This document shows, piece by piece, positions 37,001 through 48,442 of a stretch of DNA of 64,000 nt. The notes below the pieces were generated by a model. The model worked only from the letters and a program-made list of their open reading frames with translations, ran no database searches and was not told the DNA's origin. Origin of the DNA: Crambe crambe (lineage: Eukaryota; Porifera; Demospongiae; Poecilosclerida; Crambeidae); assembly GCA_963924555.1 (NCBI GenBank), contig OZ004596.1:1-64000 (forward strand). Reading direction: 5' to 3'. A program made the translations under genes and the position numbers. The stretch's first letter is position 1; each line of letters opens with the position of its first letter.

Positions 37001-37053
37001 AGATGACCATACTGAAGATCACACTTTTGGCAGCATGTCTGTTGATGATATGA
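34017..37053 (+). pseudogene. Decayed transposon-type gene with C-terminal cysteine cluster
   Basis: Four overlapping or abutting plus-strand frames (34,017-35,222; 35,044-35,562; 35,514-36,086; 36,142-37,053) form one protein of about 950 residues broken by at least three frame changes, near 35,175, 35,505 and 36,087-36,115. The C-terminus has a dense cluster, CKGCGCKTGCHTARCKCKK then CCGVGCKCSGC, resembling CXC-type zinc-binding repeats seen in large transposon-derived proteins of corals, sponges and fish. Other marks are SADNLDFIHGYARVYCG, MVPFPGDW, YLAIRSGNWDLRMAAIKQM and YICTGCDFISFF. The superfamily is not assigned: I found no convincing terminal inverted repeats. It was probably the transposase of a DNA transposon and is now inactive. 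Confidence 0.65.
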
Positions 37054-39356
37054 TGGAAGTTTTTGGTGACTTCGACTATAATGAAGATACAAACACAATC
37101 AACTGAAAGACTCTTATTACTATGTATGAAACTAATATCCTCACTAATTATACTTGAAATTTTCCTGAAATTTGAGCTACAATAACTTGTAACCACCTAC
37201 AGGGAACAAACTACAAACTGTATCCTAGTTAAAAACATTGACTGCATGTTCTTAGGCCAGCTTATCTAATATGGGAAGCCTTGGGAACTAATGTTTGAAC
37301 AGAGAATTATAACCATATCAAGCTGAACCTACCTTTTTCTAAGCTGTCTGATGCCTCTATTCTTTTTCATTAGGAGATAAGTTTTGTCCTTTCATGATCT
37401 TCTTGCACTGTTCTCCCTTTTTACAAAGGATCACCTAGTCACTTAGAAAAAAAAAACTAAACATAGCCCACGAAATACGTGGATTTTGTTATCAGCTGTT
37501 TAATGACATAATCGTTATTTATATAAAAAGTAACATTGTATGCGCTATAATGGAACTGCCCATTCCCATTGTATTTGAATAGCCACATGAATATCAAATG
37601 TGGCATTCAAGCACTGGCTGGCAGGAATATCATGGTTCTTTGATGTGAATTGTAATACACCTCATGGGCCCCGAGTGAAGTAGTTTGGTTAGTATTAACT
37701 GGAAACTGCAATCTTATACCCTAGCTAGCTATAATTGCATGAATTGAAATGAGTGCAATGTGAGAAGAAAATGTCGAGAAGAAGCAGCAGAAGTGGCTTG
37801 CAATCACAGAGGAAAATTAAGTTACTTGCCATGGGTTCCTTCTTGGTTTGGATAATTAGTTTGTGGTGAGCTGTTTGTCTGTCCAGTCATAGTAGAAAAA
37901 TCAGATCTAACAAGACTACGTATCTGCAGGTTTTAAAGTAGTTCAGAAATTCTCCATAAATGCAGGTATACAACTTTTTTTCTTCATAACTGCATGCCGA
38001 GTTATTTAATTTTAGCAAACTCTAGGATGGGGGCCCAGAGGCAAAGTCTACAAACTGACCCCACAACGTGCAATACCCCTCATCGGGTGGTTTGAAGACC
38101 ATAGGCAAGACCCTTACCCAACCAATAGTGTTGCTTTGTCGATCCACACAGCTAACTTAGGTTTATACCATTTAGCAGCAATTTTGCAGCAAATGTGATT
38201 GAAAATGCAGGTGTCCACATGGTTTGCAAAAGCCAGGAGAAGGATGAAAAAGGTGGAGAGCAGATAGAACTGATGTATATGGAATAAGTGTAATGGACAG
38301 GGGGTTTTAGTAGCTTTCATAAAGAGGGATGGATATTCCTTCTACATCTCTGCAATTTGCGCATGTGCTAATAAGAGGGGAGTGGATGAGGACAATATGG
38401 AGCCCCCGGGAAGGAGGGGCTCTTGGCATTCTTCCTATGGCAGCCTGCTGTGGGACTGTTCCCTGGTCTACCAGTCTCCCTCCCGCTCTGTTTTGTCTGC
38501 TGTTGGCCTTCTTCCGGTAAGTGAACGTGTGTAGTTAAGTTGTGGCTGTGACTCTTTCAGTGTTCTTGATAATGGTTACTACTCACCATTTCTCTATCAT
38601 TCTGCAGATGTTTATAGTGTTGGCCTTCTTCCCGTCTTGTACTAGTAAGAAACATTTTTGCAATGATTAGGCTAACTAGTCTACTCTTGTTGTCATTTAT
38701 GTAATGGTTGTTCCTTGGCTAATCGAGACTAGGTACTCTTGATTTGCATTGTGCTGTTGTGGGGCTGTTCCCTCGTCAGCTTGTTCCCTTTGTCGGTCTC
38801 CTGTCCCATGTAAGTGTTCAACCATAGCTAGATAGAACAAGCTACACCACAACTAACATTCAAAGCCTAGATTTAATTATACTTTATTGTGTAATAGCCG
38901 TTTTCCTGCTCAACCTGTTACCTTCTTCCCAGTGCTGGTAAGTTAAGCTTAACTTTAAAGTGTAATGGCTGTTCCTTGGCTGTCATAACCGTTATTGCTA
39001 GCTACGCCCTAAAACACTTCTCAATATTTTTGAATCCTTGTCACGTACTTCAATCTTCTCAGAAGACAGGATTATCTTTCCCAATTCAGGATGACCCCGG
39101 AACTATTCATCCAACACCTGGAAGTTCCCTTCCAAGTGGAACAATGATTTTGAGTCACCTCCTATGCCTGAACTTACACCCATTCAAAAAACGTACCCGA
39201 GGAGAAATTGAACTTGGTTCTGATGGACCTCGAACTGAACAAGCAATGCATTTTTCTTTTCCAAGTGCAGTATAGCTATTTATATTTGTGATAGTCTAAG
39301 TCTGTCTTGATAATTTAAAACCCTCCCTCCCACATGCAGGCAACTTCATATCTTGG
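37054..39356. other. Spacer with repeat fragments
   Basis: 37,555-37,690 carries the dispersed repeat ttgaatagccacatgaatat (also near 24,420, 25,425 and 26,045). 38,440-38,860 holds reverse-oriented copies of the 20.5-21.6 kb tandem unit (gtgggactgttccctggtct; agtctactcttgttgtcatt). An open plus frame at 39,062-39,275 (KTGLSFPIQDDPGTIHPTP to SFPSAV) follows an acceptor-like cag and might be an orphan exon, but no family is recognisable. Confidence 0.5.
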
Positions 39357-39460
39357 ATGGTAGGGCTCAGACTATACTTAAATGAGGGGGGAGAGGCTAC
39401 TTGGTGGGGACCAGCTCTTGGTCATGTGAGGGGCCCTCACCCGCATACCCACCAAGCAAT

Positions 39461-39465
39461 CCCCC

Positions 39466-39496
<31 letters not shown>

Positions 39497-39498
39497 AA
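39461..39498. repeat. Poly-C (26) followed by poly-A (12)
   Basis: C run 39,461-39,486 leading into A-rich sequence with short aaaaaacaac interruptions to about 39,545. Overlapping ORFs of poly-Pro/Lys or poly-Gly/Phe are artefacts of the run. Confidence 0.9.
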
Positions 39499-39567
39499 CA
39501 ACAAAAAAAAACAAACCAAAAAAAAAAACAACAAAAAAAAACACAAAGTGCTACAAGGTTTACAGGT

Positions 39568-41046
39568 TCATGTGGACGATTCTGTTTGAGCAATATCTTT
39601 CATTTTTTTTGCGATCTCACACAAGTCAGTAGTGCCATCTTTGATCAAAGATATTATAAAATCTTTTTGTGAGTGGTCACTGGTATAATGAAACATCAAA
39701 TATGCAAGACTGTATCTGTCGTGTTCCACCTTCATTCGCCCTCCTTGACAAGCTTCTTTGTGTCTTTCTGGGTGACCCCTTTCTAGACCAAAATACCCTT
39801 GAGGGTAACAGCTGCCAAACTCTCTGGATAAATCATAGTCAATTAAATAACTGGTGTCGGCATAAATAATTATGTTGGCTGCACGGACATCTCCATGAAT
39901 GTAGTTGTTCTTGTGCATGAGGCCCAACATGTCGACAGCCCCTGCAAATGTCAGGATATCGTACTTTTTCTGCTGCAGCCCCTGGCCTAGGTAATCTGTA
40001 ATTACCACAACCAGCCCCTTGTACTCCTTTATACAGTAATCTGCATTCTCCAAAAGTAACTTATAAATACATTGGTTAACTCTGGCAGCAGTTCCAGACA
40101 TGAAAAATTTCCAAACCTTGCCACCTTTCTTATCGAGAAACACGCGTTTCCCCAACCGTTGTAAACGTATCATTCGTAAAGGCTTTGCCTTTCTCATTAT
40201 TTCTGATTCGATTAACGGATGAGATAACAAAAATCTCACTGCTACTAGGGTAGTGAGTAGCAGGGCAGGGTCCCACGGCTGTCCCTCAATGACATTGATT
40301 CCCTTTAATTTGGCACCTTTTGCCGTATCACCAATCAAAAAGATATACAGTTTAATTTCTTTCTTTGTCATGGGGAGTCCCAGAACCATGGGCCAACGTG
40401 GATCGCTGTAATCATGTTTTTCTTCCATCATGCTATAACAATATCTCGCAGTTTCAATAACTGCCTCACGCATAGAATATCTTTTTATATCTGACGCTAG
40501 CACACTTCTTCCAGGTATGCCATCATTCAGTTCCACAGCAGCACCATCAGCTAGTTCGGGAGAGCTTGAACCTTTCCTTTTCCTTGTGGGCCACTGATGG
40601 TAGTACGCTCCTCCTAGCTCTTTCTCGAAAAAGAATTTTTGTAGTGTGGTGGCTACCATAGCAGAAATTACAACTTCTAGTCTTTTTAATTTGTCCTTAC
40701 AAGTCACTCCATACTGCATGGCATCAGCATTGGACATCTCGCATGCACGCTTAATACCCTTTGAGCAGTGATTCACTGCTTCCCTGCTGACAGTAACCCT
40801 AAAAGGGCTGGTCCAGTCTTCTCCAAGAATCAGATCGATATTGTCACTGCCTAGGCTTGCTTCTGCTTGTGCGTGGACTTTTAAAAGTTCTAGGCCCAAC
40901 CAGTGATAGAATACACGTTCTTCTCTGAATACAGCAGAAGGATTGTTCTTATACTTCCTAGCAAGTGAAGAGGCACTATAATTTGAATATTTAGGCTTCC
41001 TTGGTTCAGGCTTCCTCTTTTTTCCTGTGTTTATAAAAGTTATCAT
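39568..41046 (-). CDS. Single-exon protein with kinase-like C-terminal domain
   Basis: A 492-aa frame without introns. Near the C-terminus HGDVRAANI (residues 384-392) matches the catalytic loop of protein-kinase-fold enzymes (HxDxxxxN, here with G at position 2) and LIDYDLS (401-407) takes the place of the DFG motif. The preceding stretch YKGLVVVITDYLGQGL fits a hinge region. I see no clear glycine-rich loop. The middle (LASDIKRYSMREAVIETAR and DPRWPMVLGLPMTKKEIKLYIF) recalls the region before the kinase domain in Crinkler-like and related proteins of fungi, oomycetes and some sponges. That link is from memory and unproven. The N-terminus is basic (KKRKPEPRKPKYS) without a signal peptide. 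It lies among repeats, which suggests a subtelomeric multi-copy family. Activity, if any, is unknown. Confidence 0.65.
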   Translation of the reverse strand: MITFINTGKKRKPEPRKPKYSNYSASSLARKYKNNPSAVFREERVFYHWLGLELLKVHAQAEASLGSDNIDLILGEDWTSPFRVTVSREAVNHCSKGIKRACEMSNADAMQYGVTCKDKLKRLEVVISAMVATTLQKFFFEKELGGAYYHQWPTRKRKGSSSPELADGAAVELNDGIPGRSVLASDIKRYSMREAVIETARYCYSMMEEKHDYSDPRWPMVLGLPMTKKEIKLYIFLIGDTAKGAKLKGINVIEGQPWDPALLLTTLVAVRFLLSHPLIESEIMRKAKPLRMIRLQRLGKRVFLDKKGGKVWKFFMSGTAARVNQCIYKLLLENADYCIKEYKGLVVVITDYLGQGLQQKKYDILTFAGAVDMLGLMHKNNYIHGDVRAANIIIYADTSYLIDYDLSREFGSCYPQGYFGLERGHPERHKEACQGGRMKVEHDRYSLAYLMFHYTSDHSQKDFIISLIKDGTTDLCEIAKKMKDIAQTESST

Positions 41047-42960
41047 ACAGTGTAAATGGAATGAGGCTTGTGTATACTAGCTCTTACATACACACACAAC
41101 TAACACGGCAGCTATTATCACATAGCATGCAATGACTACAGTGACAGCATCGCGTATTTCAGTTAAGGCTGCTTCCTAACAAGTTATTCTTTTAAAAGAC
41201 TGGATGACTCGGCACGTAATAAACTTATCATTTGGTTATGACCGATTTATTTTTGCAGGTATATGAATGAATATACCGTATATCGGAAAATTTTCCCTGT
41301 TAAAAATAATTCACGGTTGGCTCAAACGTCGAAAATTAAACAAGTGAAATATTTTCTACAACGGATCTTTTAAAACATTGAAAATATACGGTAGGAAGCA
41401 CGTTGCGTATTATTAGCTAGCAGTCTCTCTTCAAGTGTTTGAAGCTGAAGGATGGTCTTCTGGCTATTGCTCCAGCAAATTGTGAAGTGGAAGCAGAGTT
41501 AGTTTTGACCACACGTCCTACAATCTTAACTGATTATTTCTTCATTGCCACCGCATACCTGTCTTTCTACTGGTCCAGGAATTTCTTGGACCGATAATTA
41601 ATTCAGTGTAAAATAACCTCAAAGCTGTGAATAATGTTAAGAATAAATTGGCGTGTAAGTTTAGTCATTCGGGCATACACTAGCGATCGATCGAGAGCTG
41701 CTGGCTTGCTCTAGCTACTAAGCCATCTTAAGTTGCATGGAGCTAGTTGTGCCGCTGGCTGTGAGAGACTACACAGCAGCTACTGTGCCTCTGGAAAGCC
41801 CAGCAGAGATTGTACTCGTGTTCTAGCAGTGAGTGCAAACTGAAATCAGGGTCTGATCAGGCTCAGGTGGAAGAGAAGCTCTTTAACCTGCATACAGCAT
41901 ATATCATTGTAGCATCATTCCATGCACGCAATAATGTGACGCACACAAATCATTAGCAGGTTCTCTTTTGCCGAGTGTGCAGAACGAAATGCTCATGCGA
42001 GTTTGACCAGACCCTTTCCCTTTCCTTGGGTTGGTAAAGGGTCAGCCCGCGAGACCACATGGTAGCCACAAACACAGTAAGTCATCTGGAACTACAATAG
42101 CACTTGCCACCGGCGTGCGTCCTGGATGTCTTACGCGAAAATTTCCCGATTTACGGTAGTGATCCATGCACTGTCATTTTTGTTAATACTATCGAGTTAT
42201 TTTTTAAAAGTGAGCGAGCTTTAGAAAACTGAATCACAGAATCTTTTTAGCAAACTAGACCGGTAGAATCAATGAGAAGTCTCATTTTCAGGTTTAACTC
42301 GTGCACTTGGGATCAGGGAAGGAAGGAGCAGGTTGAGATGTCAGCTGAACCACCCTACCTCTCTGGGGCTTGTCCAGTAGAATAGGGCAGAAGTCCAGGG
42401 AGAGCCATGGCAGGCATGGGAGAAAGTCACACAAAAACGACGAGAAAAGAACTTGACCTAAACTGACAACATGTGGCTTGGCTCCAATTACCCGCGCATA
42501 CCTCTAGCCATAACTATTTGGCAAATTGGATCAACACGCGTTCTTACGTAGGTCACTTCCAATATTAAAATCATTACTCGCACACTGGATGCTTGGCCAT
42601 GCTCTGAAGCAATAGATCAGGTATGTGCCATGATAATACACACTATACTGCTATCACGATGCTCTCGTGTTGCAGATCAAACTTACCAGATTTCAGCTGT
42701 TGCTTTGATTTTTCCTTAACGTCTTCTTGATCTAAGAGGAAAGAGAACAAAATAACTGCTTGTCCAGCCTAGACAAACTTTTCACAAAGAACTACATTAG
42801 GATAGCCTTTGGGACAACCTGTTGGTGGAGTAACCGACAGTTGATAGTGGAGCATGTACTTAATACATCCACGTACAAATTGGCAACATGGCATTGTATG
42901 ACCCTCACTAGCTAGCTAAAAAGCATGGGGTGTGCCAGCAAATTATGCAACAACTCACGG
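41047..42960. other. Spacer, no gene supported
   Basis: Unique-looking sequence with no consistent exons. It contains one MITE-like stretch (41,274-41,393) and a short related fragment near 42,130-42,165 (cgaaaatttcccgatttacg). Confidence 0.45.
41274..41393. mobile_element. Short MITE-like element with TACCGTATAT ends
   Basis: Begins taccgtatatcggaaaattt and ends with the inverse aaaatatacggta. About 120 bp, AT-rich, no ORF. The inverted match is only about 10 bp and no target duplication is certain. Confidence 0.45.
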
Positions 42961-42963
42961 AGA

Positions 42964-43041
42964 GTGGACATGTCCTCATCAGTGGACATGTCTTCATCAG
43001 TGGACATGTCCTCATCAGTGGACATGTCTTCATCAGTGGAC
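42964..43041. repeat. 18-bp minisatellite, four copies plus a partial
   Basis: gtggacatgtcctcatca alternates with the ctt variant at 42,964, 42,982, 43,000 and 43,018, with a partial unit at 43,036. The 18-bp period keeps both strands open (SVDMSS repeats on plus, STDEDM repeats on minus). I see no gene context on either strand. Confidence 0.9.
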
Positions 43042-43279
43042 ACAAAAGATTCTGTCCTAGTACTAGCAACTAAACCTATAGATGCACAGTACACTCAAGT
43101 ATGTTTATAGTGTGTTAAATAATCTTACTGTCAGAGGAACTGAGACACGGAATGGAAAAGTCCTTCATAACAGCCATATCCTACATGTAGACTTAGCAAG
43201 TAATTGTAACATAGTTCACCCAAGGAACAGACCTTACCAGTACACTTCGCAGGCAAACAGAGCAATGGCAGGCAGAAGC

Positions 43280-45130
43280 AGGAGGAAGACTCAGTGACAG
43301 CTACCACACAATGAAATATTTATAATTCACACAATGAAATAATTCAAGAGTATCTAGCTCGCAATAAAAGTCTCAAATTTGACAATTTTGCCAAGGAACA
43401 ACCATTACATAAATGACAACAAGAGTAGACTAGTTAGCTGCAAAAGTGTTTCTTACCAGCAGAAGAAGGCCAGCAAACAGCTCCAACTGTGAAAAATTTG
43501 ATAGAGAAATGCAGGCGATTAGCAAGTAATTGTGACATAGCTCACCCAAGGAACAGACCTTACCAGTACACTTACCAGTTAACGGGAAGAAGGCCGAGAC
43601 CAGAAGAACCGACAAAGATTGACAGTAGCGACAGCAACGAACTGAAGTCCAGCAGCAGGCAGACAAATAGCATAGATATTAGACACGGAACAGGATTGGA
43701 AACTGCCTACGTCATGTGACGTCACGCCCATTAAGCTAATACATTTCGCGCATGCTATCCGCGTTGTAACCATAGAAAATTTAGCCCTATTGTCGCAATA
43801 CATTTTCTGAGGAAGAGAGGTACAGACTTTGTGGGACTAGAGCTACGAGTGCAAGTACTTTTCTAACAATTTTATCCTATAGAAGTTTGGAAGGTAAAGT
43901 TTCTTACTGGAATAGACTGAAATAAAGAGTGTAGTAATTGTTCTTGGTGTAGGATATGTTGCTAAAGATTTTATAGGCCTACCAATTTGTGGGACTAAAA
44001 CAGGACTCGCATAAATTTAGAAGTCAAGTATTTGGTATCTTTTAGTAGTATAATAGTTTGTCTATCGGATGATATATGTTATATTGATTCATAGCTGTTA
44101 GTTTTTTTTGATTGCAGTGTTAAACTATGGGTTAAATAGTTATTATTATTACATTTCTATTATTTATTTGCATTATCATGTTTTATTATCCACTCCATAA
44201 AGCTCTCTGCACAAGAACGGGAATCTATAGATGGCTGGAGAGGAAGACTAAACTCTTCATCTTTCAAAATCCTTGAGATACTGAATCTCTCATAGATTTG
44301 TACTGTCTAGCTAGATCTAGTATCATATTAAGTTTTATTATTTTTATAGAAACACAACATGGAAACACTCTAGCCCAGCTAATATTAAGCTACTAGACTA
44401 ATATCTACTCTGATATCTTTTGCAGAACTCATCCTTAACTATGTGGTAACTATGCATTCATATCTCGCGCCAAAATTTCCCGGCAAACACGGATAGCACG
44501 CGCATGGTAGTATTAAGTTTCCAATCCTGTTCCGTGTCTACTATCTATGCAAATAGTCTTCTCTGCCAAAAGGCCTTTTATAGGCTCTAACCATAGATAC
44601 GCGTGGCTTGACGTGACGTAGATTAATTTGTACCTGACCCTTGACCCACATTGTTGGATCAATCACTGCTAGCTCCCGTGTCTCCTTCGGGGAACCATAG
44701 TTAGGAGAGGATTGCAAGATTGCAAGGATGATTGTAAGTTGTGAGGATTGCAAGTCGGTTGTCCAATGAGAGATGCAAAACTTGAGGCTGTTCCTCAATA
44801 GATGCAGTTATGCTTTACATTTGGACAACAGACTTGTAGATGAGACATGGTGTAGTGTTGTGTGTTGCAGGACCTTGTAAACTAGTGGCACAGATCACAT
44901 ACAGTATTTCATGACATGTCTGCTTCCTCGAAATGGTAGTCTGGTGGAGAACTATGCCACATTATTATTATAATTATAGCGAATTTGGGCCTGACCTTTG
45001 ACCCTAATCTCAATGCTAAAGAAGTTTATCCCCTTGCAGGCAAGCCAGCTTAAGGACTGAACAGTTTGGTTTGAACTGGAGCGCTGCCAGCTACTATGAT
45101 GGATGCTATTTTTATGTCTCCTTCAGGGTA
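43280..45130. repeat. Segmental repeat copy B, left part
   Basis: Homologous to 21,280-22,490 at high identity. It is interrupted by the 879-bp TIR element at 43,671-44,549 and then by the 4.9-kb transposon starting at 45,131. The homology resumes at 50,030 and runs to 50,507. Confidence 0.9.
43671..44549. mobile_element. Non-autonomous DNA transposon, 879 bp, 34-bp TIRs, 7-bp TSD
   Basis: Left end catagatattagacacggaa and on to 43,704; right end 44,516-44,549 is its inverse with a single mismatch in 34 bases. CAAATAG is duplicated at 43,664-43,670 and 44,550-44,556. Copy A at about 21,900 carries one CAAATAG and no insert, proving the insertion. Subterminal inverted similarity (gcatgctatccgcgtt against gcgtgctatccgtgtt) extends inward. 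No coding capacity. A TSD of 7 leaves the superfamily open. Confidence 0.93.
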
Positions 45131-45133
45131 TCC

Positions 45134-45204
45134 TAGTCTCGCGCGCCCGCCCCTCCAAAATAAAATCGGAGGGTCTGGTGTCACGCGTATATCAAACTCG
45201 TTCT
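45134..45204 (+). repeat. Left terminal inverted repeat, 71 bp
   Basis: Begins tagtctcgcgcgcccgcccc and ends with aactcgttct. Identical to the inverse of 49,953-50,023. Three further bases (TCC) separate it from the left flank; on the right the corresponding bases read AGG in plus orientation. Confidence 0.97.
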
Positions 45205-45318
45205 TCATTAGTATCGCACGCGCGCCTGATAGAATGTATGAATATCATTAAATTGATTACTAAACTTGCGCGCTATTAATAGCCGACCGTGAGCAGGAAA
45301 GATTTAGCTGTAGGAGTG

Positions 45319-48300
45319 ATGGAGAATTGCTGTAGCTGTGGGCGAGATGTCTCTAGTAAGGCTGAGAGAAAACAAAGGAGGCTCCTCTGTGGTTCTTCTA
45401 TGTCCACAGTGCTGCAGACATTACTGACTTTCATAAAGAAAATGCAAGACCTTGAAGTAGATGCTGCAAAAATTAGCAAAGGATTCATTTGCAGACCTTG
45501 TGTGCGATTGATACAAAGATACCACAGTGTTTATGGAGAGCTAGAAAGCAATATTAAAAAAGCAATTCCACTTTTGCCGACAACTGGTGAGTTCTAGGCA
45601 TAAGGGTTTCTTCTTCTATGTATCAATCTGTTTTATTTGGCTCTGCAGCTCTTTCATCACCCAGTACTTCTTTGGGCTCTCTTCCTTCAGGATCTGGATC
45701 ATTTCATTCAGAGTCAGGCTCTGCATCTTTGGATACTTTTCCTTCAGCATTTATTCCTTCGGACTCTGTAACTTCATGCTCACCATCACTAACAGTAAGC
45801 TACTGTGTTATTCCCCACTACTATAGCTTTAGCATCTGTCTATAATAGGCTACTATTCATTATGACTCTAAGCCCAAATCCTTCAAAGTGACACCAGCTA
45901 GGAGAAAAATTTGCAAACCACTCATAAGAAAGAACTATCGATCCTTTGCTACAAAATGTTTACAAAACATAACAACAAAAGAAGCTATGGTCAAAACCAT
46001 TGGGCATATTTTGAAGAAGGAGATTGAAGCAATGTGCTCCAATAAATTCAATTCTATTTTGAAGAGTAAGACTAAACAATCCTTGGAAGATTTTGAAGTC
46101 AGCAATGTCATCAATGAATTGAAACACAAGGCACCTACATTACTCTCCCTTCTGAAATGTTGCTTGCAGACTAAAACTCCTAGATTAAATGTTAATTTTA
46201 TAATAGTGGTGATTGCTGGTTTAATTTGCACTACATCTGACAGTTCCAGCAGTAACTCATCTGATAACTCTTCCAGTTATGACGGTTCACTGAGTGTATC
46301 ACAGAGTTGTGTATCACAGAGTTGTGTAGGTCATGACCTGGATTTCAACAGCAGCACTACATCTGACAGTTCCAGCAGTAACTCATCTGATAACTCTTCC
46401 AGTTATGACGGTTCACTGAGTGTATCACAGAGTTGTGAAAAAGAAGCTGATGTTAATATCAGGGAACCCCTATCCCTCAATGCTGGGTACAAAATTGTGT
46501 TCGATAACATAGATAAAAATGTCAACCCCAGGTATATGCGAAGTGACTATCAAACAAGATCCTTACATTATGTGCAATCCTTTGCAGTAAAAGATCGCAT
46601 AGCTTTTTCCAATTTGTCAGGTGAAATTCGAACAGAAGTTAACATATTATTTGATTTTATCCCTGGTGAAGAGGACTATAAAGCATTGAAGCAGGACTTT
46701 ACAATACTCTTGTCCCGCTTGCTAGTAGAATATCTACCTTTTTTCAACTCTGATTACAAAGGACTTGTACCAAGCCACATTCCTCACAAGTTCTCTAATG
46801 AAATGTCTAAGGAGTCAGAAATAGTAAGTGTTATAAGAAGAAGTGCTTTCTTTTTTATACAAATTACTTGTACAGGTCCCTCTTGGAGTATTGCTCAAGG
46901 GTAAAACTAACTATGAGGACATGACTGAGATCCTTGAACACTACCATACTTATGTTCCCTCCGTGAACTGTGAGAAGTTTATTCCTGAGACAGGGATAAC
47001 ACCAGACAAGTGCTTCTTAACAACATTAGTTGGTGGTGACTATTTATCTGTGGCCCGGGCTAGGGGGGCCCAGTTAATTCGGTCTACATCTGAACTTACA
47101 AAGGACACACTGGGTGGCATTTTGCCAGTGGCAGAGGATTGGCATGCCAAAGTTTGTTTCATGGAGGTAAAAGAATGCATGCTTGAACCTGATACTCTGC
47201 ATGTTTGAACTTGCACATATTGTGCTAATGTCAGCATGTGAATATGGTGTTGTTGGAATTTTGAGCCATATACATGTTTGAACCTGCACAGATATTGTGC
47301 ACAACCAGCATGTTGGCTCAAATTAATTTGACCATGATGTGTTAGACTCTCAATTAGTACATGGCATGTTGAGGCTCAATTAAGAATTAATTAATTTATA
47401 ATATGGCTCACTATCAATAGGTAATATGGAAACGCCTCTATAATTCGAAGTCAATAATGGAGAGGGGGACTTTGTACCAGCTGAGAAACCTCATAAATCG
47501 AAGAAACGTAACCACTGAGGTTAAGAGTAATGTTAATGCAAATGAGGACTTTTTAGAAGTTGTGGTGACCGGATATGTAATTGTGACAGCCATGAAATTC
47601 CTTGGTATGTCCTCTCTTAACGATATACCCCATGCCTCTCATGTACCTTCAGACTCGTGGATGCAGGAAGACTCTGTAAGAAAATCTATTCTTACTGACT
47701 TGTCATCCTCCATTATAGACTTACGTGTAGACCTGAAGACTGACTTTAATCAGCCCACCAGTACAGCAAGTGGTACCATATGTGACTACAGTTGTGAAGT
47801 CCTGAGTCTTGGACTACTCTATCTTGACTTCAAGGATGCAGTGAGGGAAGGAGATGGTGATCGCATCATAATGATTTGGAAATATTTTTTGCTCATTTTT
47901 AAAGCTACGGGTCATACTAACTATGCTTTGGAGGCACTAACACTCCTAACCCAGTATTTTATCACACTTCCTCCCAACCTCGCAGAGCAACTCAAATGGT
48001 GCCGCTTTATCAATACTCACGGAGACTTGCCTGGACACAACATCAGCTGTGATCTCCATATGGAGCATTTGAATCGGATGGTTAAAATGTCGATCAACGG
48101 ACTGGGAGCCAACAAGACTGAGAAAGCAATTGTCAGGGCAGGAAAAAGTGTGGGTTCTTTCAGCAAAAGCCTGGTTAACTTTGATTATCAAGCTGGTGTA
48201 CCATCGATTAGTGACTCCCAAAAATCAATGTCTAAGGACTTGAAGGTGATAATACAACAATTGTTGAATGCCAATATATTTGATACATCACATGCTCATG

Positions 48301-48398
48301 AGTCTTTCGCAAAATTAAAAACTAATTTAATAAGAAAGTTATCGAAAGAGGAGCTAATGGATTGGGTTTTCAAAAACTTCAGCAAACACACTATGTAA
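45319..48398 (+). CDS. DUF6589-type transposase-like protein, 5 exons, 877 aa
   Basis: Exons are 45,319-45,586, 45,649-45,794, 45,873-46,823, 46,876-47,166 and 47,421-48,398. All borders are GT-AG and all phases agree, giving 2,634 coding bases. The ATG at 45,319 precedes an N-terminal cysteine module (CCSCGRD, later CRPCVRL) that looks like a zinc finger. A Ser-rich linker spans exons 2-3. The core family motifs are VGGDYLSVARARGAQ (GGD about 508-510), VAEDWHAKVCFMEVIWKRLY, GTLYQLRNLINRRNV and CDLHMEHLNRMVKMSINGLG (D at 763), which match DUF6589 proteins of corals and fungi. Canonical members have GGDQLT; here Gln-Leu-Thr is Tyr-Leu-Ser. Likely role: transposase of the surrounding element, acting with the convergent helicase. 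A 126-bp in-frame duplication sits in the Ser-rich part (46,230-46,435). Confidence 0.88.
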
Positions 48399-48442
48399 TT
48401 GTTATTGTTGACTTGTACTAATAATAACCAGGTGAATAATAA

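Noticed and set aside
39357-39632. Pro/Lys-rich and Gly/Phe-rich ORFs
   Set aside because: Created by the poly-C and poly-A tracts.
42912-43110. Frames with SVDMSS / STDEDM repeats
   Set aside because: Artefact of an 18-bp tandem repeat open on both strands.
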